64,000 nt of DNA, from assembly GCF_000372725.1 (NCBI RefSeq), contig NW_005199045.1, positions 185,261 to 249,260 of the forward strand, in the 5' to 3' direction. The DNA is from Emiliania huxleyi CCMP1516 (Eukaryota > Haptophyta > Isochrysidales > Noelaerhabdaceae). Below, in pieces: positions 11,289 to 21,264 of this stretch; within the stretch, counting starts at the first letter, position 1; each line of letters opens with the position of its first letter. A program made the position numbers and the translations under genes. The notes beneath the pieces were generated by a model. The model saw only the letters and a program-made list of their open reading frames with translations, was not told the origin of the DNA and did not search any database.

Positions 11289-11840
11289 TAGGGGGTGCGC
11301 AGCGCCCCAAAATCCACCAGTGTGGGATTTCGCGCAATCGCTTGACTCTGAAAAGCTGGCTATGTACCTTTCTGAGCGCTGTGGTCGCCGCAGACTGGCT
11401 CCAACTTGACGGCGGCATGGAGACGTGATGCCTTCATGCCGCCGTCAAGTCGAAATCGACACACAGCTCGATGGTTTGCCCGAAAAGGTACGTAGCGGCG
11501 TTTTGGGCGACAACAGCGCTGCGACCGCGAAGTGGCGGTGGACATGCTCCCACGTTGCCGACGCAGCGCCGGAGTGGCCGGCGCTGCTCGCCGCGACCAC
11601 GACGGCTACTCTGATACTCCGGGTCGACCCGTCCTACCCGACGGTGGCACTCTTAGACGTCTCGCTCACGCTGAGAAAAATTCTGAAACGGCGTGCAGCA
11701 GAGTCACCGACGAGACGATCCGCGTGCCTCCTCGTGTCCCGTACCGTTCTCACACATCCATAAACTCACTTTGGCCTCACTGAAGCGATGCCTGAATCCT
11801 GAATCCTCAGATTTTAGATTAGGACGCTGCGCACCCTCTA
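11289..11840 (+). mobile_element. Non-autonomous TIR element, copy 1, with target duplication
   Basis: The ends are TAGGGGGTGCGCAGCG and its inverse with one mismatch. The 7-bp sequence CCGAGAT flanks both ends (11282-11288 and 11841-11847). No transposase frame is present. The interior has a strong palindrome (arms GACGGCGGCATG and CATGCCGCCGTC around 11409-11450) inside GTACCT/AGGTAC arms. Related copies lie at 38107-38470 (inverted) and 43751-44094. Confidence 0.85.
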
Positions 11841-12075
11841 CCGAGATGGAGCCTGGAGTGCAGCAGATCCCAGCCCGACCCCACATGATGTCTCTCTTCT
11901 TTTCGCGTAAAACGCAAGGGCGGACCGGTACTCTCACCGCGGTCGGCCGCCGCACACGCGATGCGAGGGGAAAGTGGCGGCAGCGCGCACGGGGCCGAAC
12001 TCCGGCGCTACTGAGATACCCCTCCCACTTCCCATGCGCGACACAGCGGCGACAGGAGGCGTCCTAGAGCGCGCC

Positions 12076-13355
12076 CTAGAGCGCGTACCCGAGGTTGCCG
12101 ATCTGCTTGACCATGTCGGCGACGTAGGGCAGGGCCGAGTCGGCGGCGGTGAAGGGCGCCATGTACTCGCCGCCGTACCGGGCGAGGCCGAGCGAGTCGA
12201 GGCCGGGGACGATGAGGCCCTTGGATGCCGAGATGAAGCCGAAGATGCCGATCATCGCGAGGCGGCCGTTGTTGACCTCGGCGAGCAGCGCCTTCTCCTT
12301 GCGCTCGGGCGACATGTTCTTGGTGAAGCCGAAGGGGTCCCAGAGGTCGAGGGGGACCGGGTGCGGGTAGCGGCCCTTGAACGAGGGGTAGTAGCCCGGC
12401 TTGCCGCCGCGCACGTAGTGCTTCTGCCCGTCCGCCTCGAGCGCGAGCGAGTTCTCGCCGTGCATCTCGAGGAAGCCGACCACGAGGATGATCTGCAGCT
12501 TTGCGGCCGTCGGGAGGGCGTCCCACATGTCGCCCGGCGAGCCGGCGGCGGTGATGTCCTTGAAGGCGATGGCCGGCAGGTCCGACGTGATCGAGGTCCA
12601 CGGGAGGGGCGCCTGGATGTTCCACGGGAAGGTGATGCCGTTGGAGTGGACGCAGTAGCCGACGAAGCCCGCCATCGCCACGCGGCCGTGCTTGATCTCG
12701 GCGTGCCGGAACCAGCCGATGGTCTCCGGCGAAGTGTCGTCGCCGACGATGCCGAGCGGGTCCCAGAAGCCAACCACCGGGTTGAGGCGCTTGGCGAGGG
12801 CGACCATGTCCTCCTGGTTCTTGGGCTCGGTCGACGTGTCCCAGCCGAGGCCAGTCGGCATCGTGAAGGGCGGGCCCATCGCCGCGCAGCCGAGCTGAGG
12901 GACGGGGAGCGGGCGGCACGGAGCTTTGCTAGGCGGCGCGAGGCGGCGCGAGGCGGAGAGTGGGAGCGGGCAAACACCTCCTCGTCGCGGATGCGGTCGA
13001 GGTTCTCCGCCGCCATACGGCTGCACATGGCAGCCGACTTTGTCTTGCCTGGCTCGGCGTCGACGATGGCCATGATGCGGGCCTCGGCCTCCTTGTCGGC
13101 GAGGACGATGTTGGCCTTCATGACGGGCGAGACGACGCGGCCGGCGTTGGCCATCGGCATGCCGGCGTTGAGCGCAAAGGGCCTGCGCTCGGGCACGGCG
13201 GCTGGAGGAGTGAGCGAGCGTCGCCGCCGTCGCCGCCGCCACCACCGGCAGGTGCTGCCGCTTGCGACCAGGCCCAAGGGCGGAGAGGAGGGAGGGAGGG
13301 TGTGGCGAGGGCAGGGTGTGGGCGGGAGGGCGCACGTGGCGATCGTGGAGAGCAT
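12076..13355 (-). CDS. Fucoxanthin-chlorophyll a/c-binding light-harvesting protein (about 3 exons)
   Basis: Thylakoid antenna protein that binds chlorophylls a and c and fucoxanthin. ATG 13355 opens a short, targeting-rich exon. Exon 2 (about 13200-12985) carries the mature N-terminus ([20 protein letters not shown]). Exon 3 (about 12902-12076) holds the three-helix core: helix 1 [18 protein letters not shown], helix 2 around [14 protein letters not shown], and helix 3 [19 protein letters not shown]-x-x-H/N-x-R ligands are intact in helices 1 and 3. The loop regions ([38 protein letters not shown]) match this family. Intron 2 fits as GT-AG between RIRDEE and [10 protein letters not shown]. 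Plastid import through a signal plus transit sequence is expected for a haptophyte. The first exon border is approximate. Confidence 0.93.
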
Positions 13356-13504
13356 AATTAGAGAGCGACGGAGAGCGAGCTGCAAAGGTGTGGAGGGGTG
13401 CGATGCGGGTGTCCTTCCGCAGGGCACCAGAAAGAAAGAATTTAAACAACACAAGTCTCTCTCACAGCAGACAGGCTCGACACAGGTGCGAACTGGCGCG
13501 TGCT

Positions 13505-13523
13505 AGAAAGAAAGAAAGAAAAC
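13505..13523. repeat. (GAAA)n stretch at the 5' edge of the retrotransposon
   Basis: GAAAGAAAGAAAGAAAACA resembles the inverted tail of the same LINE family (compare 27975-27993). It may be a relic tail of an opposite copy or the pre-existing target. Confidence 0.55.
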
Positions 13524-14293
13524 AAAGATGTCGTAGCATCGGAAAGACGCGGCGTCCTTCCGAGAGTGGCTAGAGCAGCGCAGTCGGCTAGGGAGCGCAG
13601 GACACGGGCCGGAGGCAGCACAAGGAGACAGAGCACTAGAGACATGCGATGGAAAGAGTAATGATCCGTCGTGGAGCGATGTGCTCGATCGATTCGTTGA
13701 ATACAGCGGGGAGGTAAACGGGGTGTGCACAAGCGGACCCAACATGACAGAACACACGTTCGAAGAAGGGCGAACCAGGACGGACATCCGAGTGGAGGGG
13801 AAGGCCAGGACGCTCTACCTCGGAGGGAAGAAACCGGCGCAAGACAGCGGCACGCACCTGGGGTCGAGAGAAGACGGGGACAATCGAGTGATAAAGCTAG
13901 AGGGGACCCCGGGCCTCGATACGAACGCGACATGGGAGGAGGAGATACCCGAGCAAAATAAGATCACGAAGGACGCGGTGAGAAAGATGATGGAGAGACA
14001 GGAGAGGGAGCGACAGGAGGGGAGCCTCGGGGCGGATGAGACGTTGTTCCCAGAAGGGGCGCCTCAGAGACACATTAACTTGCAGAAAGAAGGCTACGAG
14101 CTGTTCGTGGGATACGGATACGGAGCGAGCGCGATCAGAGTAGGGGAGCTACAGGAGGACCCCTTAACGCGCTTCTTGCTCCGATACGACGAATTTGAGA
14201 CGGGGGGAGAGCTGACGGACAGCAAAGGAAAGCGAATTAAGATGGGAAAAGACAGCGAGCCGCTGCGGTCGGGGAAGGGAACGAGCCCTGAAC

Positions 14294-15207
14294 GTGAAAG
14301 TAGCGCAGACATGCCTCGCACTGCACGTCTCACACCAGTTCACACACTTTGCGGCGACGGACGGAGGAAAGGACCATGAAGACAAAATGGCGGAGGATGG
14401 AAAGTACGTGCCGGTGGCGTACGGCGTGTTCGAAGGACCGACACGATTCGGAAAGAGCGTCCCGGGAGACGCACAGGTAAAGGATCCCAACGGAATCGGA
14501 CCCTGTGAAGAAGGGGAGATACGGACAGCGTTTGGGGCGGGAATGTGGGGAGGAAAGCTGCCGAACACGTGGGAGGTGATAGACGCGGAGATGTACGCGA
14601 TACTCGCATACCTCTTCGCAAAATGGCGAGCGCGAGCGACGCGCAGGCGCGACGGTGCCTAGTACTATGCGACTGCAAACCTGCGCTGCAGCAGATTGAG
14701 AATGCGCATCGCAAAGGGATGCCAGAAGGCCTGAGAGACTGGGAGAGAGGCGGTCTCCTAGAGGCGATTGCGTACTATAGATCGAAGCTAGAGGCGGTGG
14801 TCTTTGTGTGGGTGCCATCGCATGTGGGAATAGCCTGCAACGCATACGCCGACGCAGTAGCGACAGCACACCTCGGAAATAACGACACGGAGGACGCCTC
14901 GAAAGCGGTGCGGGACGCGGTGCGAACGCGGCCATGCATGTACACGGTGCGAAGGGAGGCGGCAGAGGACACAGAGAAGAGGGAGATAGTGGACCGACGG
15001 ACGTACGGGCACATGTGTAAGAGCGCGCACGAGTGGGTGTGCGAGCAATATCGAAAGACGGTGAGGCCGGGATCGCACACGGCAGGGGTGGCGGGACGGT
15101 TGTGGAGCGAAGTGGCTGTAGCCAGCCTCAAACATCGATGGGACAATAAGATGAGATTACCACATACCAGACGAGAACGGGGGAAAGGACAGGCGGGCGA
15201 CATTTGA
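14294..15207 (+). pseudogene. LINE RNase H domain with one frameshift
   Basis: The catalytic set is still recognisable: first Asp in HFAATDGGK, Glu in VIDAEMYAILAYL, Asp in LVLCDCKPALQQIE, and the final Asp in NAYADAVA, after VWVPSHVGIAC. The first two lie in one frame (14294-14662) and the last two in another (to 15207), so a one-base shift near 14620 breaks the domain. It would cleave the RNA strand of the RNA-DNA hybrid during retrotransposition. Decay elsewhere in the element makes activity unlikely. Confidence 0.8.
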
Positions 15208-15226
15208 CGACGTCGGGGATCACAAT

Positions 15227-16456
15227 GTGACGACCAAAACGATCTTGGGGGCCAGGGTGAGACAACAGGTCGGGGTGCCACACGGGGCACACCACAGGCG
15301 TATTCTAGAGGGGGAAAAGAAACGAGGAATGAGGGGCCCCGCCACGAGAAGTGCGTTCTGGGGATGCAGAGCGTGCAAAGCGGCTAGGGATGAGGCCACA
15401 AAAGAGGCGCGCGAGGCAAGGAGGAGACTCGGAGAACTGAGACTGGGACGACTGGAAACAAGAAGACAGTGAGCCACCACAGGCGTCGTTGGCGCACATA
15501 CTGAGCGGCAGCTGCGCTGGAAATAAGGAAGAGGCGCGTCACTTCATGCGGAAGCTCGACAAACACACAGCGAGGGCGACAGCAAGAGTCGAACGGGCGG
15601 CGCCTGACTCAAAAGACACAGCCGCATTCCTGAGACAAGCGAGGGCAGCCTCCTTAAAGGCAATGGGCTCTAGATTCGGAGCGCTCGCCGAAGAGGAGTA
15701 CGACAAAATAGCGCCCGTGATTGCCTGCACGCTGCCCGCACTCACGGACTCCATACCAGAAAGAAAGAGAGGGGAGCTCGCAGGAGAGGTGACGAGTGAA
15801 CTACAGGTAGTGGGGAAGGCAGCCTCGATCGCCATACAGACATGGGTGCGAACAACGACAAGACCAAGGCACGGGCAGAGGAGAGAGAGAAGAATATAGG
15901 ATGGATAAAGCGCCTGTTCACGGCATGGAGGGTGAGCCACGCTGAACGAAATGAGCGTAGAGCTGAACGGGAGGAAGCCGGGGAAGAAGACTCCGAGGAA
16001 GACGAAACACCAGTGGAGGTTATCCCGTCGTCAGATGTAACGATGCACCCGAAGGGGGCCCCAGCGCCAACATCATCGGTGGAGGTGCAAGTGTTCGAAG
16101 AGAGAGTGGACCTGAGCAACGATATGACTGGGCGGCAAATGATCGGAGTGGGCGTAAGAAGAGTCGTCCTTGCGCGAGGAGAGCTCGATAAACTCGAGGG
16201 GCCAAAATATACCGCGAGGTGAGCAGAGCTGCGACGAAAGGAGAGAGAAGCCGCGAGAGCAAGGGAGCGGCAGGCGGCGGCGGCGTCGCAGGACGAGGCA
16301 GACGAGAACGACGCGACAGAGGAGGAAGCGACAGGAGGGAGAACGACGAGAGTGGGACGACCGCGAGGTGGCATAAAGGTTGCAGCGAGAATCGGTGAGG
16401 GACTGCGAAGGGAGATAGAAAGAGGCAGACGACCAAGGGATAGGGTGGGCGACGGC
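15227..16456 (+). pseudogene. C-terminal part of the LINE ORF, several frames
   Basis: Frames 15227-15472, 15489-15899 and 15842-16456 follow one another with shifts or stops between them. The first carries a C-x2-C pair (GCRACK), the second H-x4-C (HILSGSC). The last is rich in Glu/Arg and reads through an early TGA at 16220-16222 only if that stop is ignored. Together they look like one decayed ORF2 C-terminus. Confidence 0.65.
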
Positions 16457-16583
16457 TAGCACCACACTCCTCTCCTTAAAATCCCTGTGTGGTGGCGGCG
16501 TGCCGTCTTCCCATCCCTCCCTTGGGTTGTCTGTTTTCTTTCTTTCTTTTTCGGAAAGACGCGACGAACCAGTGACCAGCTCC

Positions 16584-17006
16584 ATGGCCGATAATCCTGA
16601 CATGACAGGCCTGAACGGTGGGTTTAAATACTCTGCGGCCGCAGCTCTCGGGACCACCGTCTACTTCACTCCTCTTGGGGGAGGCCAACGTGGGCGTCCT
16701 CGACACCACAATTGACGCCTTTTCCGTAGTCCCGGTAAGCAATGGGAACAGCAACAACAAGCATGCAGGGGGGTTGTTGCCTGCGAGGCAACGTCCACTC
16801 TTTACTTCTCTCCCACCAACGATTTCTCTCTCTCTCTCTCTCCCAACGAGGGCGTATTTGAGGCGACCGATGGCGCCTTTACTATGGTGCCGACCGACGG
16901 CATCACATCGAGCGCCAAATTTTGGGATCTCGCGGCGGTCGGCACACGCATCTTCTTCACGCCCTTGAACGAGAATGGCGTACCTTGCGAGAGCGGCTGG
17001 GCCTAG
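16584..17006 (+). pseudogene. Fragment of a beta-propeller-like protein, frameshifted
   Basis: Two exons separated by a GT-AG-type intron (GTAAGC donor near 16732; acceptor near 16845). Each encodes one blade-like repeat with the signature VYFTPL or RIFFTPL and VGVLDTT or GVFEATDG. One extra G in the run near 16676-16681 breaks the frame between TVYFTPLG and EANVGVLDTT. TAG at 17004-17006. It begins 28 bp after the LINE tail, so the gene's 5' part is absent. It could be a real gene with a sequencing error in the G run. Confidence 0.5.
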
Positions 17007-17327
17007 CTCGGATCTGGACAGGAGCGGACACAACCCCCCCCCCCCACCCACCCAACCACCCAACCACCCACCCACCCACACCACCACCACACCACAGTCA
17101 CCACCAAAGCATGAGCCCATGAGCGCTCTCCGTGTGCCCGCGTGTGCGTGAGGGGTGGGCAGGGAATTTTTGTTTGTTTTGTGGGCAGTCAGTAGCAAGA
17201 ATTTCGCCGTTCGGGGCCGAAACCAGTGAGCCCCGACCTAGATTGCGGGTTTGATGAAAAAGAGAATTCGCACGCAATTACCGAAGAGCACCTCATTGGC
17301 ACCGGCTGGCTGGTGTCATTAAGTGAA

Positions 17328-18343
17328 ATGCTCATGCTTCTCACGCTTGCGACGGGCGTCTCGTTTGCATACCGCCTCCCCCGCTGCGGCATCTCGATGG
17401 GCGTCAACAGCGGAGAGTCGACGACAACGCGCATCGCGAGCATCAAGTCGGCAATCGCTTCGCTTGAAGAGGTGGGTGTCAGTGCATTGTCGCTGGCGCC
17501 ACTGCGGAAGGAGCTGCTCTCGTTTGAGAGAGCGGCGGCGGCGGCTGCAGCGGCGGATGCTCGCAAACCAGCTCCGGCCGTCTCATCACCTCCGGTGCCA
17601 CAGAACAGGCCGCCACCCACAACCGACGTGCTCACGACCCTCTTTCAATGGGCGACCAACCCTCTCGAGGCGATGGAGCGCTCGATGCAGGAGGCGCGTG
17701 CGAGGCAGCTTGAGGCGGACGCGAGGCGGCGGGCTGCTGCGCAGGCAGCGCAAGAACGCGCCGCCGCCGAGGACCGCCTCTCGCCTCGTGAAAAGGCGCG
17801 GCTTAACCTCAGCCGGGCGGTGGAGGGCGCGAGCATCAAGAGCATCAAGCCGCTCGCTGAGGCGGTCGAGGCGGCCGCGGCAGCCGGGCTGGGCGAGGTT
17901 GCACTGCGCGAGGCGCGCACGCTCTTGACTGACCTCAGCTTGGTCGCCTTTCTCGAAGCGGAGGAGGTCAAGCTGCAGATGGCGCTCCGGCGCGCGCAGA
18001 TCGGCGGTCGGTCGGAGGAGATGAAGCTCGTCCACTTCGTTGAGGACGCGGCGAGCATCGGCGTGGTGGGCGAGGCGATGCGCGAGGCGTGCGCGCTGCT
18101 CGCAAAGAAGAAGTACTCCGTCGATGTCAAGATCGAGCCGGCAAAGGCGAAGGCCGCCGCCGCCGCCGCCGCCGCGGTGGCGCAGCGGGATCAGGTGGCG
18201 CGTGCGGCGCGGAGCGCGAGAGCGGCTGCGTCCGAGGTTGCGGCCGGGGCGACGGCGGCGCAGGCGCAGGCGCAGGCAGCGGCGCAGGCGCAAGGGCGGG
18301 CGGCGGCGGAGCAGGCGGCGGCGGAGCAGGCGGCGGCGGAGCA

Positions 18344-18376
<33 letters not shown>

Positions 18377-18899
18377 ATCTCCCCTCCGCGTGGCGGACGC
18401 GGAGCTGAGCTCCGCACTGCAGCAGGCCGTTGCACAGGTGCTCGGCGGAGGGTCGCAGTCGACGGACGCGCTCCGTCTAAAGAGCCTCAGGGGCGCCATT
18501 GAGAGTGCGGCGGCCGCCGGCGTCGACGCGGCGAAGGTGGGTGCGGCCCGCAGCAAGCTCGCGGAGATGGAGGTTGAGGCGGTGGCGCGCGTCAAGGGGG
18601 CCATGCTCTCGCAAGCGCTGCGCCGTGCGCAGGTGGGTGGCAAGGCGGACTTGTTCAACCTCGCGCGTGCGGTCAACGAGGCGACGGCGGCGGGGATGGA
18701 CGGCGATCTGCTCAAGGCGGCGCGCGCGCTGCTCGGCAAACGGGGCGACTCGCAGCAACAGGAGATCGCGCGGCTGCAGACGCGCCTCGAGAAGTTCGAG
18801 AAGCTGGCGGAGCAGGGAGAAGGCGGAGAGAGGGACACGGCGATGGCGATGGCGGCGAAGGCGAGGGCGGATCTCGAGCGGGCAGGCTACTCTGCTTGA
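17328..18899 (+). CDS. Coiled-coil repeat protein with N-terminal signal-like sequence
   Basis: Single-exon frame open from 17226. I prefer ATG 17328 because it starts a hydrophobic leader (MLMLLTLATGVSFAYRLP) that could be an ER or bipartite plastid signal; ATG 17226 is the alternative. The body is Ala/Glu/Arg-rich and predicted helical. It has several copies of a repeat of about 38 residues, for example LKSLRGAIESAAAAGVDAAK and IKPLAEAVEAAAAAGLGEV, the same unit as in the genes at 7707-8890 and 8942-10059. Two LQMALRRAQIGGRSEEM/LSQALRRAQVGGKADLF segments look like an internal duplication. The C-terminus is a coiled coil (ARLQTRLEKFEKLAEQ). No catalytic motif; structural role inferred. An AATAAA lies at 19057-19062. 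Confidence 0.65.
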
Positions 18900-19444
18900 G
18901 GGGTCGGAGGGTCTTCGGCTTCGACGGCGTCTGGTGGGCCATCGCGCTTTCACCCTGCTCGAGAGGCGCCGGTGGAGCAGTACAAGCAGCTCTGCTTGGA
19001 CACCGCGAAGCTGAGTGTGTCGTCATCGAGATGTGCGAGGGGAGTTATTTGTCCTCAATAAAACTAAAAATCCTGAGTGTTCTCGCCGCTTCTTACACTT
19101 TGTCCATGTGGGGCTCTAACGCTCTATTGAAACGCAAGTGCAAGTCGAGATAGATACGTCTGCAAACAAACGCTCTTCTCTCTAGGGGTCCCGTACCATG
19201 CGGAATCGACCCTATCCAGTGCTCAAGTGTCTAAGCTCTCATGTGACATGTGAAACATTGATCATTGTATCAGTAACTCTCCTCTCTTCGCGGAGCGCGC
19301 CCCGAGGGCTCGCTGATGGGATTTTAAAGAGTTTGGCTCGTACGTACAACACAACGGGGGGCGGGGCGATGAAACGACTGACCCGCCTTCGCCCGTCTTC
19401 GCCCGCCGGTTTGGGCCGCGGCAAGCTTCGGCTGCTGCACAAGC
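18900..19444. other. Intergenic region with possible poly(A) signal
   Basis: Relatively AT-rich. AATAAA at 19057-19062 could serve the upstream gene. I see no coding sequence. Confidence 0.5.
19057..19062 (+). terminator. Possible polyadenylation signal AATAAA
   Basis: It lies 158 bp after the stop of the coiled-coil gene in an AT-richer stretch. The hexamer's importance in haptophytes is not established, so this rests on position alone. Confidence 0.3.
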
Positions 19445-20779
19445 ATGGACACCGCTCCAGCCAACGAGCCCGCCGGCAACCCCCTCACTTCTGCCTCTCT
19501 TCCTCAAGGCGCGACGGATGACAGCCGGTTGTGGGTACTACAAGCACAGATTGGGTGGATTGAGGGTGCGGTTCAGAGCAAGGCAGCCGCGGATGATCCA
19601 GCGGGCTATGCCGGCGTTCCCGCCCCGTTTGAGAGGACGTCGTGCTTCGCGTGCGTAGCTCCCGAGGATCGCGTTTGGTGGCGCTTCCTTGTTCCAGAGG
19701 ACTGGGTGCCTCCGCTGCTGGTCGAGGTGCCTTTGCCGTCTGGCCTCCTCCTCCTCGCGCATCCTCCTTTGGGCCACGCCGGCACCTCCCTGCGCTGCTC
19801 CATTCCAAAGAGCGAGGCGTCGGCTCGCGACCTCGGCTTCTGCCCCCTGTGCTGTCGCATCAACTGCCAGTGCTCGTTCAAGACCCAGCTGGCGAAGGAA
19901 ATTAGCCAGCTCGGCCAGCAGCTCAGCTTCAGCCGCCGCAGCGCGGTACGCCGCGTCCGGCTTCACGACTCCGGCGCGTGGCTCCATGCGGAGGGCAAGA
20001 AGGAGGCAAAGAAGGTGCTCACCGACGAGGGGTGGCCCGTGCCGAGGCGGGAACGTTCCTTCTCGAGGCGGACACTTTCCTTCTCGAGTCGTAAGAGCAG
20101 CAATGGCAGCAGGCTTACCGCGGCGGAGGAGCTCGGTCAGTCGGCGGGTGCGGCTGAGGCGGTACCGACCGGCACTTCTGCTTCGACCGCTGCCTCCACG
20201 TTTCCGCTCGCCGCCGCGCTGGCGACGCGTTGGCAGCGCGTGGCGTCACACCTCGGGTCGATGGCGGGTGCACGGCTCAAGGTGACGCCGCTGCCAGCGG
20301 GTGAGTTGGATGTCCAGTTCGAGCACGGCGTGAGGCCACCCGTGGTTCACTCAACCGGCGAGGCGAGTCCGCTCCACAACATAATCTCCCCGGGTGCCGT
20401 TGTCGCGCTCGTCGGGCTTTCCGGCGAATCCGAGGATTGCGCCGCCATGGACGGCGACGACATCGGTGCCGCCTTGCGCGCGCACGTGGGGAGTGGGCGT
20501 CGCACCCTCCACTGGATCGCCGCCGAAGACATACCCGAAGTTCTGGCATCCATCGCCGAGAAGGAGGCGTCGCTCGTGAGGGCCAAGATGGTTGCGAGTT
20601 GGGACTTGCGGTTGGGCGCCAAATACCCCACACGACTCGTGCTCCCTTGCGGCAAGAAGGCGACGCCGCAAGACATCAAGGCGGCCGCGGCGGAGTACTC
20701 GCGATCGGGCCTGACCCCTTCCGGCTGGGCCCTGGCCGGCGTGAGTGAGATTGCTCGAGATCAAAAACATGAAGGTTGA
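19445..20779 (+). CDS. Hypothetical protein with Cys cluster, 444 aa
   Basis: One exon, ATG 19445, TGA 20777-20779. A Cys-rich segment near residues 132-143 (FCPLCCRINCQC) could bind zinc. It is followed by a coiled segment and a basic Ser/Arg stretch (residues about 195-215). The C-terminal half contains a compact region with PGAVVALVGLSGESEDCAA and WIAAEDIPEVLASI that looks globular. No signal peptide or membrane helix. I cannot assign a family; the Ser/Arg stretch could suit a nucleic-acid-binding or phosphorylated region (inference). It converges with the kinase gene; AATAAA at 21175-21180 may end its transcript. Confidence 0.6.
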   Translation: MDTAPANEPAGNPLTSASLPQGATDDSRLWVLQAQIGWIEGAVQSKAAADDPAGYAGVPAPFERTSCFACVAPEDRVWWRFLVPEDWVPPLLVEVPLPSGLLLLAHPPLGHAGTSLRCSIPKSEASARDLGFCPLCCRINCQCSFKTQLAKEISQLGQQLSFSRRSAVRRVRLHDSGAWLHAEGKKEAKKVLTDEGWPVPRRERSFSRRTLSFSSRKSSNGSRLTAAEELGQSAGAAEAVPTGTSASTAASTFPLAAALATRWQRVASHLGSMAGARLKVTPLPAGELDVQFEHGVRPPVVHSTGEASPLHNIISPGAVVALVGLSGESEDCAAMDGDDIGAALRAHVGSGRRTLHWIAAEDIPEVLASIAEKEASLVRAKMVASWDLRLGAKYPTRLVLPCGKKATPQDIKAAAAEYSRSGLTPSGWALAGVSEIARDQKHEG

Positions 20780-21264
20780 GCGCGGCACGGCAACGGGCAA
20801 GACTTTGATGGCTCCCGCCAGCTCGCTCTCTTCTGTGGCGGGAGCCCCGGACTTGGTCGCCGCACGCCGGTGCGTCTCCCCGCGGGCGGCTCGACGTCTG
20901 CTGCGCGTCTCGTGTGTTGGAGGTGGAGAGGGTGGTGGCTGTGGTGGCGCGCGCGCACACCCATGCACACGGCTTGCGGGCCTCCCCTTGGGGGCGGCGG
21001 GGCGCGATGAGCGATGTCCGATGAGGCGCGAGCCGAGCGTGAGCCTGTTTATTGTGCTTTCAGTTTGTGTGTGCGGGCTTTTCTGTACTACGTACAGTAG
21101 ATGGAGCGTTGGAGGATATGGACGAGCCGCTGTACAGTGTACTCTTCATAGGTGAGCCGTGTAGCTTTCGCGTGAATAAAGTAATTATAAACGAAACAGA
21201 GAAAGAGCAGAAACCGCGCAGGCGGGAACGCGGGAACACAGCTAACAGGTAACAGGGAAAGGCG
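20780..21264. other. Intergenic region between converging genes
   Basis: Contains AATAAA at 21175-21180 (plus) and no supported gene. Confidence 0.5.
21175..21180 (+). terminator. Possible polyadenylation signal AATAAA
   Basis: About 400 bp downstream of the hypothetical gene ending at 20779. Position and hexamer are the only evidence. Confidence 0.25.

Larger units (their letters stand above)
13536..16556 (+). mobile_element. 5'-truncated, decayed non-LTR (LINE) retrotransposon with RNase H
   Basis: Composite of broken frames with LINE features. An upstream frame runs from about 13536 to 14379, an RNase H domain spans 14294-15207, a Cys/His region with WGCRACKAARDEA and AHILSGSCAG lies near 15350-15520 (typical of LINE ORF2 C-termini), and an acidic/basic tail frame ends at TAG 16456. 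The 3' UTR forms a hairpin (arms CACCACAC/GTGTGGTG) and ends with a TTTC-rich tail at 16535-16556. No reverse transcriptase motif is present, so the 5' part is missing. Partial copies occur at 6656-6995, 27868-27963 and 27973-28025. Confidence 0.85.
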
